64,000 nucleotides of DNA from Azoarcus sp. KH32C (GTDB lineage Bacteria > Pseudomonadota > Gammaproteobacteria > Burkholderiales > Rhodocyclaceae). The notes beneath the pieces are model-generated. The model had not been told where the DNA came from, did not search any database, and saw nothing but the letters and a program-made list of their open reading frames with translations. Both the position numbers and the translations under genes were made by a program. Position 1 is the first letter of the stretch; each line of letters starts with the position of its first letter. Below, in pieces: positions 8,451 to 16,411 of this stretch. The DNA is taken from assembly GCF_000349945.1 (NCBI RefSeq), contig NC_020548.1:558001-622000 (forward strand). The letters run 5' to 3'.

Positions 8451-9037
8451 GGCGGCTCCATCGTCCCCCGTGTCCGAACCCCGACGCCCTGCGAACAAAT
8501 TACAAGCACCCTGACAACAAAGACGCGTTACTGCGTGCTTCGCACGGAAAATGCATGTACTGCGAGAGCCAAGTCGCACACATTTACTTCGGAGATGTTG
8601 AGCACATTCGACCAAAGGCCGAGGGGAAATACCCTCACCTGGAGTTCGAGTGGACCAATCTGGGCTATTGCTGCGCGCGGTGCAACAACGCAAAGAAGGA
8701 CCAGTTTGACGAAACGTGTCCAGTGGTCGACCCTTACTCGGAAGATCCCGGCACCCATCTTCTCGCTTTCGGGACAACTGTTAGGCACAAAGCAGGAAGC
8801 GAACGCGGCGCTATCACAATAGCCACTACGGACCTAAATCGACCCGAACTTATCGAGAGGCGGGCCATTCGCTTGACGCAACTCCAAAACGCTTTGGACG
8901 CTTGCTATCGAACTTCGAGTGAGGCTATCCGAGCAACGCTGCTTGCTGCCTTGAAAGAGGAGGGAGCAGCGGATAAAGAGTTTTCCATGTTTGCGGCTGC
9001 CTTAATTAACGCCAATCAACCGGACGGAGCGTTGTAG
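8447..9037 (+). CDS. ptuB: PtuB-like HNH endonuclease of a Septu-like defence system
   Basis: The 196-residue product contains a zinc-stabilised HNH nuclease domain. The pairs are Cys36/Cys39 (GKCMYC) and Cys76/Cys79 (CCARCNN); the motif His is His53 in EHIRPK, with Asn80/Asn81 and Lys83 following. This arrangement matches the TIGR02646/PtuB type of HNH protein found next to PtuA ATPases and also in retron-associated versions. The expected role is nicking or cleavage of nucleic acid on infection, under ATPase control. It overlaps ptuA by four bases, and GGAGG lies just before its ATG. No reverse transcriptase or msr-like RNA is evident nearby, so this looks like a simple Septu rather than a retron arrangement. 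Confidence 0.85.
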   Translation: MRRLHRPPCPNPDALRTNYKHPDNKDALLRASHGKCMYCESQVAHIYFGDVEHIRPKAEGKYPHLEFEWTNLGYCCARCNNAKKDQFDETCPVVDPYSEDPGTHLLAFGTTVRHKAGSERGAITIATTDLNRPELIERRAIRLTQLQNALDACYRTSSEAIRATLLAALKEEGAADKEFSMFAAALINANQPDGAL

Positions 9038-9757
9038 GTGAGTCGCTCAATGCTGGTGAATTTTACTCAGCCAGATGCGAAAGCCTGCTACAACGGCTAT
9101 TTAAAGATTCACGAGGACTGTCCGTTGCTGGCCAAGTGTGCTAGATCACGAACGGCGGCATTGTATCAACGAAACTCACAGAAGCACAGCACGCCTGAAT
9201 GGCGGCTTCAGGGAAAACCGGATGGCGGCTTGGGGTCGAAAGTTCGAGTTCATCGCCCGGAGAAGCGGTCACTGACCGTCATCAGCGGCTGAACGGCGGA
9301 TGACCGGCACATTCCCGCCCGACTCAGGCCATAAGGCCAACGGCCGTTCAGGCCGATTATGCAAAGTCGTCGATTATGGAAACCTGACTGCACGAAATGT
9401 GCTGCCAAGGCCGAGCAGGCGAAGGGCGGGCGCATATCATACTTGCCATAATTCCGTAGCTACATGGGGAGCCACCAACGCTTACCGCTGCCGATATCGT
9501 TGTGTTCCGGATCGACCGGGCTGTGCCCGCCACTGGGAGAACCAGGCAAATCGAGGTTGAGCGTTGTCTGGCAAACCGGAAAGCGGTTTGCGACTGTCAC
9601 CTGCGCGACGCGTGTCGGCTCGGTTGGCGCTCGAAATTATGTTGAGCTTTTGCCCCGTCAGCAATCAACAGAGCCGCACTGACCAACGCTTCACATAAAG
9701 TTGCTCTCACGACTTGCCATAATCGACGACTTTGCATAATCGGCCTTATGGAAAGCT
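9038..9757. other. Gene-poor region after the defence pair, carrying inverted repeats
   Basis: No reliable gene is visible. A short frame at 9038-9292 (84 codons from GTG) follows ptuB directly, but its product has no recognisable motif and its second half looks random. From about 9180 onward the sequence is rich in short repeated phrases of the AATGGCGGCTT and CGGTCACTGACCG kind. It then contains two inverted copies of a 29-bp element, annotated separately. The region looks like a junction between the defence island and a decayed insertion. Confidence 0.4.
9351..9745. repeat. Pair of perfect 29-bp inverted repeats flanking about 340 bp
   Basis: Bases 9351-9379 (starting GGCCGATTATGCAAAGTCG) are the exact reverse complement of bases 9717-9745. 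The 337-bp interior has no evident gene. A 12-base direct match, ACTTGCCATAAT, occurs at 9441-9452 and again at 9712-9723, overlapping the right arm. The AT-rich CATAAT/ATTATG cores around a short centre resemble exchange sites of tyrosine recombinases, or the ends of a small non-autonomous element. No flanking target duplication was identified. Confidence 0.6.
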
Positions 9758-9770
9758 TTGCATAAGGCCG
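9741..9770. repeat. Palindrome with 10-bp perfect arms at the transposase-fragment boundary
   Basis: CGGCCTTATG at 9741-9750 pairs exactly with CATAAGGCCG at 9761-9770. The ten bases between are themselves nearly self-complementary (AAAGCTTT core). The palindrome overlaps the end of the right 29-bp inverted repeat and finishes where similarity to the IS630-type transposase begins. It may be part of an element end or a recombination scar. Confidence 0.55.
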
Positions 9771-10132
9771 AAGTGCTGTCCGTGAGGGATCTCGGATTTT
9801 CCCGCCCGCGCATGTACGAGTGGCTGGCGCTGTACCGCGAAGGTGGACTTGGGGCACTGCGCGCTAAGCCGGTGCCGGGCGCCAAGCCCAAGCTCGATGG
9901 CAAGGCGCTCGACTGGCTGTACCGGACGATCACGCTGTCGAACCCGCAGCAGTTCAAATTCGAGTTCGCGCTGTCGACGCGGGCGACGGTTCGGGAACTG
10001 ATCCGTACCCAGTTCAAGGTCGCAATGTCGGAGGTGAGCGTCGGGCGCCTGCTGCGCAAGCTGGGGTTGTCGCCGCAACGTCCGCTACCAGCCCCCTTTA
10101 CGCCAGAATTTGGTCCGCAGACGTATACGTAA
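9758..10132 (+). pseudogene. Truncated IS630-type transposase (helix-turn-helix part only)
   Basis: The 124-codon frame encodes the winged-helix DNA-binding portion of an IS630-type transposase: FSRPRMYEWLALYREGGLGA, then LRAKPVPGAKPKLDGKALDW, and MSEVSVGRLLRKLGLSPQRP. Intact relatives continue for another 200 or more residues with the DDE catalytic domain. Here the frame runs out in unrelated residues after LSPQRPL and overlaps the 3' end of ald. The N-terminus is missing as well: similarity starts directly at the edge of a palindrome and the only start is TTG. The fragment is inactive and probably arose by insertion followed by deletion. Confidence 0.75.
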
Positions 10133-11213
10133 GCCCGAGCGCGTTCGCGACCGCTTCGTGTGTTACCAATCCAGCGTGAATATTCAGGCCGGCGCGCAAA
10201 TGCCTGTCCTCAGCACAAGCCTTTCGCCACCCCTTGTTGGCCAACGCGAGAATGAAAGGCAATGTGGCGTTATTCAGCTCAAAGGTGGATGTCCGGGCAA
10301 CAGCTCCTGGCATATTGGCCACGCAATAGTGAACGATGCCGTCCACAACGTAAGTCGGTTCAGCGTGAGTTGTCGCTTTCGAAGTCTCGGAACAGCCACC
10401 CTGATCGATTGCAACGTCCACGATCACGGCCCCCGGATTCATCTTTGTCAGCATCGAGCGCTTGATCAGTTTCGGCGCCGAAGCCCCCGGAAGTAGCACC
10501 GCACCGACAACCAAATCTGCATCCAGCACGGCGTTCTCAATTGCGTCGATGGACGCGTATAGGGTCGTCAAGCGGCCCTGGAATACATCGTCGAGATAAC
10601 GCAGCCTTGGCAATGAGCGGTCGAGGACAGTCACATTCGCGCCTAGCCCCACTGCCATTTTCGCTGCGTTTGTTCCCACCACGCCGCCGCCGATTATCAC
10701 TACCTTGCCTGCTTCGACGCCTGGGACTCCCCCTAACAGCACGCCTCGCCCACCGTTTGCCGTTTGCAGCGCCACGGCACCCACTTGAATCGCCATATGG
10801 CCCGCGAGCTCGCTCATTGGAGCGAGCAAGGGCAATCCTCCACCGTTATCCGTGATGGTTTCGTATGCGATGGCTGTGCAACCGGATTTCAGGAGCAGGT
10901 CCGTCTGCTGCGGATCAGGTGCGAGGTGGAGGTACGTGAAGAGCAATCGGTCCGGCCGCAATTGCATGCACTCTTCGGGCTGCGGTTCCTTGACCTTTAC
11001 GATCATGTCCGCCATGGCAAAGATCGACCTAGCATCGGGAACGATGTCTGCGCCAGCATCGTGATACGCCACGTTGTCACATCCGATGCCGAGTCCAGCG
11101 CCGTCTTGGACAAGCACGTGATGCCCATGAGCCTTGGCCTCACGAACGGCACTTGGCGTCATACCGACACGAGATTCGTTGTTCTTGATCTCTTTAGGGA
11201 CCCCGATCAGCAT
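10098..11213 (-). CDS. ald: Alanine dehydrogenase
   Basis: The 371-residue enzyme interconverts L-alanine and pyruvate plus ammonium using NAD. It opens with MLIGVPKEIKNNESRVGMTP and carries the substrate-binding residues known for the family: Arg15, Lys75 in VKVKEPQ, and His96 in YLHLAPD. The dinucleotide motif GGGVVGTNAA lies near residue 174. Full family length is retained. The ATG follows AAAGGAAATT. The 3' end overlaps a transposase fragment on the other strand by 35 bp, so the last residues (SADQILA) may differ from homologues. It lies 294 bp downstream of the aldehyde dehydrogenase gene in the same direction. It could recycle the amino group released by the amine locus nearby, which is inference from position only. 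Confidence 0.92.
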   Translation of the reverse strand: MLIGVPKEIKNNESRVGMTPSAVREAKAHGHHVLVQDGAGLGIGCDNVAYHDAGADIVPDARSIFAMADMIVKVKEPQPEECMQLRPDRLLFTYLHLAPDPQQTDLLLKSGCTAIAYETITDNGGGLPLLAPMSELAGHMAIQVGAVALQTANGGRGVLLGGVPGVEAGKVVIIGGGVVGTNAAKMAVGLGANVTVLDRSLPRLRYLDDVFQGRLTTLYASIDAIENAVLDADLVVGAVLLPGASAPKLIKRSMLTKMNPGAVIVDVAIDQGGCSETSKATTHAEPTYVVDGIVHYCVANMPGAVARTSTFELNNATLPFILALANKGWRKACAEDRHLRAGLNIHAGLVTHEAVANALGLTYTSADQILA

Positions 11214-11507
11214 TTTTCAATTTCCTTTCGGTTACTGTAATTCGGACAAGCGGGGCCCAACGTCGCTCTGTGACTAGATTTCAGTGAATCGGCTCCGCGA
11301 CGCGCTGCGCTAGATACTCCTGGTCGTCGGCTAAGATTTACTGCAATGCACCGACTTCACAGACTGGCTCACGCATGCTTCGGGACCTGGTCGCCGCCGG
11401 ATTTCGCTGCCGTGCATTGCGCTGGACTGAAGCCTGAAGACAACGAGATAAAGTCCGGTAGCGACGATAAAGGCGGTTATCGATAGATAAAATGCGCCGA
11501 CTGCCTT

Positions 11508-12932
11508 TCAATTCTTCATGATTTTCAGCGTCTGGATCGACGTGTACTCCTCCAGACCGTAGCGCCCGAACTCGACGCCGAGCCCCGACTGCTTGACGCC
11601 GCCGAATGGCGCATCGGGCTGGATCGCACCGTGTTCATTCACCCAAGCAGTGCCGCATTCGAGTTGCAGCGCGAGCGCGGCGGCCTTGGTGCGATCGTTC
11701 GACCAGATCGAGCCGCCGAGGCCGTTCTCGTTGGCGTTGGCGCGCGCGATGACTTCGTCGATATCCGAATAGCGGATCACCGGCAGCACCGGGCCGAACT
11801 GCTCCTCGTCGACCACTCGCATGCCGTCCTTCGCGTCGGCGATCACGGTCGGTTCGTAGAAATAGCCGTTGCCGGCGCGCGCCTTGCCGCCGGAGAGGAT
11901 GCGTGCGCCGTTCGCGCGGGCGTCTTCGACGAGTTCGTGTACGAAGTCCATCTGGGTCTTGTTCTGCACCGGGCCGAGCTGGGTGCCTTCGACAAGGCCG
12001 TCGCCGACGATGGTATCGCGCGCGATGCGGGCGAGCTCTCCGACGAGCTCCTCGTAGATCGAGTCGTGCACATACAGGCGCTTCAAGCAGGCGCAGGTCT
12101 GGCCGTTGTTGTGGAAGCCGACGCCGAAGAGCTTCGGCGCGACCACCTTCGGATCGACGTCCGGCAGCACGATCCCCGCGTCGTTGCCGCCGAGTTCGAG
12201 CGTGAGCCGCTTCAGGTTGCCCGCGGCGTTCTGCATGATGTTCTTGCCGGTCGGCGTCGATCCGGTGAAGACGATCTTGTTGATGTCCGGGTGCCTGGCG
12301 ATCGCCGAGCCAACGCCGCTCTCGCCGGTGACGATGTTGAGCACGCCGGGCGGCAGGATGCGGTTGGCAAGTTCGACGAAGCGGATCGTCGCAGTCGGCG
12401 TGAGGCCCGAGGGTTTGATGACGACGGTGTTGCCCGCGCGCAACGCCGGGATTACGTGCCAGATCGCGATCATCAGCGGCCAGTTCCACGGCGTAATCGA
12501 GGCGACGACCCCGAGCGGCTTGCGATGCACCTCGATGCGTGCCTCGTCGTTGTCCTGGATCACTTCGACCGGCAGCTCGAGATCGGCCGTGACGTGGGTC
12601 CAGGCAATTGCGCCGCCGACCTCCATGCCCGCGCCGATGCCGTTCAAGCCGCCCAGCGGTTTGCCGCTTTCCTTGGTGACGAGTTCCATCAGGGCGGGCA
12701 TTTCCTCTTCGAGCGCCACGCCCAGCGCATGCAGCAGGTCCTGCCGGTGCTTGTCGGAAGTTCGGCTCCAGCCGGGGAAAGCCGCACGGGCCGCGGCAAC
12801 CGCCTGATCGACGTGTGCGGGACCACCTGCCTGGACGCGGGCAAACGCTTGCCCGCTTGCCGGATTGATGACGTCGAAAGTGCTCTCGGCCTTCACCGGT
12901 AGGCCATCGATGATCATGTCGAATACTTGCAT
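11508..12932 (-). CDS. NAD(P)-dependent aldehyde dehydrogenase
   Basis: The 474-residue protein is a classical ALDH-superfamily enzyme that oxidises an aldehyde to the acid. Visible motifs are SITPWNWPLMIA in the cofactor domain, FTGSTPTGK near residue 225, the general-base region LTLELGGNDAGI, and the catalytic loop NNGQTCACLKR with Cys280. The C-terminal EEFG-equivalent is EEQFGPVLPV. The sequence resembles the aldehyde dehydrogenases that prefer aliphatic or aromatic aldehydes, but the substrate cannot be read. It lies 46 bp after the Ycf48-like gene and is probably the last gene of the DUF1329-DUF1302-RND-Ycf48 operon, which suggests a hydrophobic substrate. GAGGAG precedes the ATG. Confidence 0.9.
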   Translation of the reverse strand: MQVFDMIIDGLPVKAESTFDVINPASGQAFARVQAGGPAHVDQAVAAARAAFPGWSRTSDKHRQDLLHALGVALEEEMPALMELVTKESGKPLGGLNGIGAGMEVGGAIAWTHVTADLELPVEVIQDNDEARIEVHRKPLGVVASITPWNWPLMIAIWHVIPALRAGNTVVIKPSGLTPTATIRFVELANRILPPGVLNIVTGESGVGSAIARHPDINKIVFTGSTPTGKNIMQNAAGNLKRLTLELGGNDAGIVLPDVDPKVVAPKLFGVGFHNNGQTCACLKRLYVHDSIYEELVGELARIARDTIVGDGLVEGTQLGPVQNKTQMDFVHELVEDARANGARILSGGKARAGNGYFYEPTVIADAKDGMRVVDEEQFGPVLPVIRYSDIDEVIARANANENGLGGSIWSNDRTKAAALALQLECGTAWVNEHGAIQPDAPFGGVKQSGLGVEFGRYGLEEYTSIQTLKIMKN

Positions 12933-12978
12933 TGCATCTCCTCGCTTCGTTTTGTCGAAGATCTTGTTCAGTCACGTC

Positions 12979-13962
12979 TCATTGGGGGGCCACAATGCCG
13001 GCACGCGAAAAGAACACCACGTGGTTCGGATCGGAGGCGACGGCGGCGGTAAGCGACAGGCGGTCGGCACGCTGGCGCGCCTCGAAGCTGGAACCGGCGT
13101 CACGGCTTTCGAGCGTCAGGCCGTCAAGCCCGACCGCAAGTACCCGGTCTGCGAGCGGGACGATCGATGTGATGGAACTCTGCGTGCCGGTGGCGACCTT
13201 GTGCCAGCTGTCTCCACCGTCGGTACTGCGATAAAGGCTGCCGCGCAGGCCGGCGATCAGCAGCGTGCCGTCGGACAGGGACGTACCGCTCCAGAAGGAG
13301 CCCCGATAGCCGGTCGCCTGGTAGGACCAGGTTTGCCCGTGATCGTTGGAGTGCAGTACCGTGCCGCGTTCGCCGACGACGAAGAGTTCGCCCCGTCGAT
13401 CCGCGAAGACGTGCATCAGGTTGCGGTCCGCACGGGTGTCATTGGGCGGAGGCGGCAGGCTGACCCTGTCCCAGGTCTTGCCGCCATCCACCGTCCTGAG
13501 CAGCAGCGACCAAAGTCCGACCGCGGTGCCATGCTGCGCGTCGGTGAAATGCACCGAGAAGAGCGGCCGGTCCTCGGACGTCTCCACGCGCTGACGGGTC
13601 CATGTTTCGCCGCCGTCGTCGGTATGCAGGATCACGCCCCAGTGACCGACCGCCCAGCCGTTGCGCTCGTCGGCAAACGACACGCCGGTCAGCGTCGCAT
13701 TCACCGGCACTTTGGATGCCTGTCGCCAACTGCCTCCCTGGTCGTCCGACAGCAACACGACACCCCGATCTCCCACTGCCACGAGGCGCTGGCCAGCCTG
13801 CGTTGCCGCGAGGATCATTGATCGGCTCGCCGACGCGGACCGTTCGGCCGCGCGCGGCACGACGCCTGCGCCTTCACCTGCAAGCGCCGGCATCGCCATC
13901 GACAGTGCCGCGATGATCGCCGCCGACGTTGCACCGAGCATCATTCGATATTTTTTCATCAT
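12979..13962 (-). CDS. Ycf48-like beta-propeller protein, exported (copy 1)
   Basis: The product begins MMKKYRMMLGATSAAIIAAL with a signal peptide ending near AMPALAGEG. The remainder is made of repeated photosystem-II-assembly-like (Ycf48) or sialidase/BNR-like blades: phrases such as LLSDDQGGSWRQ, LHTDDGGETWTRQ, LRTVDGGKTWDR, LHSNDHGQTWSY and YRSTDGGDSWHK recur about every 40 residues. In proteobacteria such proteins are regularly encoded beside RND transporters and DUF1302/DUF1329 proteins; the role is unproven but probably periplasmic assembly or stabilisation of that envelope system. Two adjacent ATG codons (13962 and 13959) are possible starts, and the second has the better spacing from GGAG. 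The gene follows the RND gene with about 10 bp between them. Confidence 0.82.
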   Translation of the reverse strand: MMKKYRMMLGATSAAIIAALSMAMPALAGEGAGVVPRAAERSASASRSMILAATQAGQRLVAVGDRGVVLLSDDQGGSWRQASKVPVNATLTGVSFADERNGWAVGHWGVILHTDDGGETWTRQRVETSEDRPLFSVHFTDAQHGTAVGLWSLLLRTVDGGKTWDRVSLPPPPNDTRADRNLMHVFADRRGELFVVGERGTVLHSNDHGQTWSYQATGYRGSFWSGTSLSDGTLLIAGLRGSLYRSTDGGDSWHKVATGTQSSITSIVPLADRVLAVGLDGLTLESRDAGSSFEARQRADRLSLTAAVASDPNHVVFFSRAGIVAPQ

Positions 13963-13972
13963 GAATCTCCGC

Positions 13973-16369
13973 TCAGTGCGCGAGGATACCGGGCGCACGC
14001 ACCGCCCCCCGACGGGGAAACAGCCGTTCGAGCCAAACGGCGAGCGCCGGCAGTGCCGTCATCGCCATCACCATGTTGACCATGAACATGAAGGCGAGCA
14101 GCTTGCCCATGTCGGCCTGGAACTTGAGCTCCGAGAACATCCACGTCGCAACCCCCACGGCAAGCGTGATCGCCGTGAAGATCGTGGCCGTGCCGACCTC
14201 GAGAATCGCGTGTTCGAGCGCCTTCACGATGTTCTGCCCTTGGGCGAGGTGCAGCTGCAGCCGGTTGTAGATGTAGAAGGCGTAATCGACGCCGATCCCG
14301 ACCGCCAGCACCATCACCGGCAGTGTCGCGACCGTCAGTCCGATCTCCAGCTCCTTCATGAACCAGTAGCCGATGAAGGTGCCCACCGTCAGCGGCAGGC
14401 AGCACGCGATCACGGCGCGGAAGTCGCGATACACGAGTGCAACGAGGATGACGATCGCCGCATACACGTAGAGCATCATCGGCAGCTCCGACTTGTGTAC
14501 TTCCTCGTTCACCGCCGCCTGCACGCCGGCGTTGCCCGACGCGAGACGAATGCGGATGCCCTCCTCGCGATCGCGCTCGCGGAAAGCCTTGACCTCGTGG
14601 ATCACGCGCTCGATCGTCGTCGCCTTGTGATCGGTCAGGAACAGGTGCACCGCGGTCATGCTGCAGTCCTTGTTCATGAAGCCGCGCACCCGCCCGATCT
14701 CGGTCGCGAGCGACGCGTAGTTGCCGGGATCGATCGGCACCACCGACATCTTCGGATTGCCTTCGTTGTAGCCCTGGTTGTAGGTCCGAAGCTGGCCGGA
14801 GAACGACAGCGCCGACAGCACTCCCGGCACATACTGCATCGCCGCGACGAAGCGATCCTGGTAGAGGCCGACGGAGACGTTCTCGCAGGACTCGGGCGGC
14901 GCTTCGAAGATCACCGACAGCCAGTCGAGCCCGGTGTCGTAGCTGCCCGAGATCGCGACCGCGTCGCGATTGAACCGTGCCTCCGGCCGCAGCTCCGGCG
15001 CGCCGGGCTGGACGGTGCCGACGACGCGATCGCTGCTCTGCCAGACGGCCAGGGCGAACACGGCGGCCGTGATCCCGATGACGACTGCCGCGTTGCGCGG
15101 CTCCGCGACGCGCGCCAATGCGCGCAGCCAGGTGGAGCGCCGCTCGCGCTTGAGCATTGCCCGGTCGGCGTAGTCCTTCGTGAAGTGGCACAGCGATGCC
15201 GCGAGCGGCAGCATCACCAGGTTCGTGACGATCTTGTAGCCCACGCCCAGCGATGCCGTGATCGCGAGCTCCCGCACCATCGGGATCGGGATCAGCACGA
15301 GCGTCACGAAGGAGACGAAGGCCGTGACGAGCGCCAGCGTGCCGGGGATCAACAAGCCGGTGAAGCTCGCGCGAGCAGCTTCCTCCGTCGTCCTGCCGTG
15401 CGAGAGTTCGCGCACGATGAAGTTGATCTGCTGCACCCCATGCGAGACGCCGATCGCGAACACGAGGAAGGGCACCAGCACGGCCAGGGGATCGAGGCCG
15501 TAGCCCAACAGCTTCAGGGTCCCGAACTGCCAGACCAATGAAGTCAGCGAGCAGAGGATCGGCAGCAGCGTGAATCGCACGGACTGGCAGTACCAGTACA
15601 CCGCGAGCGCGGTCAGGACGAGTGCGATCGCGCAGAACTCCAGCACGGCGGAAGCCCCGTCGGCGATGTCCCCGATCTGCTTCGCGAAGCCGATGATCTG
15701 GATCTCGAAGTCCGCGTCCTCGAACTTGCTGCGCAGCTGCTCTTCGAGAATGCGGTTGTACGCAACATAATCGATCCGATGGCCGTCGCGGTCGTGCTCG
15801 AGCAGTTCCGCGACGATCATCGCGCTCGTCTGATCGCGCGCAATGAGCGTACCGACAAAGCCGCCCTGGCTCGCCGCCCGCTGGATAGCCGCGATGACGT
15901 CGCCAGTCAGGTCCTTCGGCGTGATCGTTCCGGCAATCAGCGGATCGGCCCGAAAGCCTTCCTCGGTGATCTCGTTGACGAAGGAGTTTGGCGTCCATAG
16001 CGATTGCACGCCCAGCCGGTCGACGTTCGGCAGGAAGCTCACCGCCTGTGTCACTTCATACAGACGGCCTAGCGCGGCCTGCGTCCAGATCGTGCCTTTG
16101 CGCGCCTTCACGACGATGTTCAGTCGGTTGGCGCCCAGCACGTCGTCGCGGTACTGGTTGAAAGTCTGGATGTACTCGTGCCCGACCGGCATCTGTTTTT
16201 CGAAGCCGGCGTCCATGCGCAACTGCAGCGCAAACCAGCCCATGAGGGCGGTGAACAGCCCGAGCACGAGGAGAATGCTGCGGCGACGCCGGAAGCAGAC
16301 CGCCTCCAGCCGCCGCAAGCTGCGCGTGAGAAAGCCGTCGACCTCGTCGACGCTGAGTGGATTCAACAT
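13973..16369 (-). CDS. RND/MMPL-family transporter (copy 1)
   Basis: The product of about 800 residues has the two-fold layout of RND/MMPL lipid transporters. A first membrane helix (about residues 30-50) is followed by a large periplasmic loop, five or six helices (about 225-400), another helix and loop (about 430-620), and a final block of helices (about 625-780). The conserved GIGVDYAFYIYNRLQLHLAQ and the pseudo-repeat FAIGVSHGVQQINFIVREL mark the two sterol-sensing-like helical bundles. Such proteins move hydrophobic molecules across the envelope. The GTG at 16408, four bases after the DUF1302 stop, is an alternative start; the ATG at 16369 (reading MLNPLSVDEVDGFLTR) fits the family better. 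It sits between the DUF1302 and Ycf48-like genes in one operon. Confidence 0.85.
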   Translation of the reverse strand: MLNPLSVDEVDGFLTRSLRRLEAVCFRRRRSILLVLGLFTALMGWFALQLRMDAGFEKQMPVGHEYIQTFNQYRDDVLGANRLNIVVKARKGTIWTQAALGRLYEVTQAVSFLPNVDRLGVQSLWTPNSFVNEITEEGFRADPLIAGTITPKDLTGDVIAAIQRAASQGGFVGTLIARDQTSAMIVAELLEHDRDGHRIDYVAYNRILEEQLRSKFEDADFEIQIIGFAKQIGDIADGASAVLEFCAIALVLTALAVYWYCQSVRFTLLPILCSLTSLVWQFGTLKLLGYGLDPLAVLVPFLVFAIGVSHGVQQINFIVRELSHGRTTEEAARASFTGLLIPGTLALVTAFVSFVTLVLIPIPMVRELAITASLGVGYKIVTNLVMLPLAASLCHFTKDYADRAMLKRERRSTWLRALARVAEPRNAAVVIGITAAVFALAVWQSSDRVVGTVQPGAPELRPEARFNRDAVAISGSYDTGLDWLSVIFEAPPESCENVSVGLYQDRFVAAMQYVPGVLSALSFSGQLRTYNQGYNEGNPKMSVVPIDPGNYASLATEIGRVRGFMNKDCSMTAVHLFLTDHKATTIERVIHEVKAFRERDREEGIRIRLASGNAGVQAAVNEEVHKSELPMMLYVYAAIVILVALVYRDFRAVIACCLPLTVGTFIGYWFMKELEIGLTVATLPVMVLAVGIGVDYAFYIYNRLQLHLAQGQNIVKALEHAILEVGTATIFTAITLAVGVATWMFSELKFQADMGKLLAFMFMVNMVMAMTALPALAVWLERLFPRRGAVRAPGILAH

Positions 16370-16411
16370 GATCTTGTAGTGCTTCTCTGTGGGGTTTTGG
16401 GGCGCCACGCG

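Noticed and set aside
6382..9037. Interpretation of the ATPase/HNH pair as part of a retron
   Set aside because: No reverse transcriptase gene or inverted-repeat non-coding RNA was found nearby; a simple Septu-like system explains the genes.
9038..9292. Possible third gene of the Septu-like locus (84 codons right after ptuB)
   Set aside because: No motif, an implausible second half and no homologous pattern recognised; kept only as part of the gene-poor region.
13661..15541. Plus-strand open frame of about 630 codons opposite the Ycf48-like and RND genes
   Set aside because: Composition typical of antisense GC-rich sequence; the opposite strand has clear transporter motifs.
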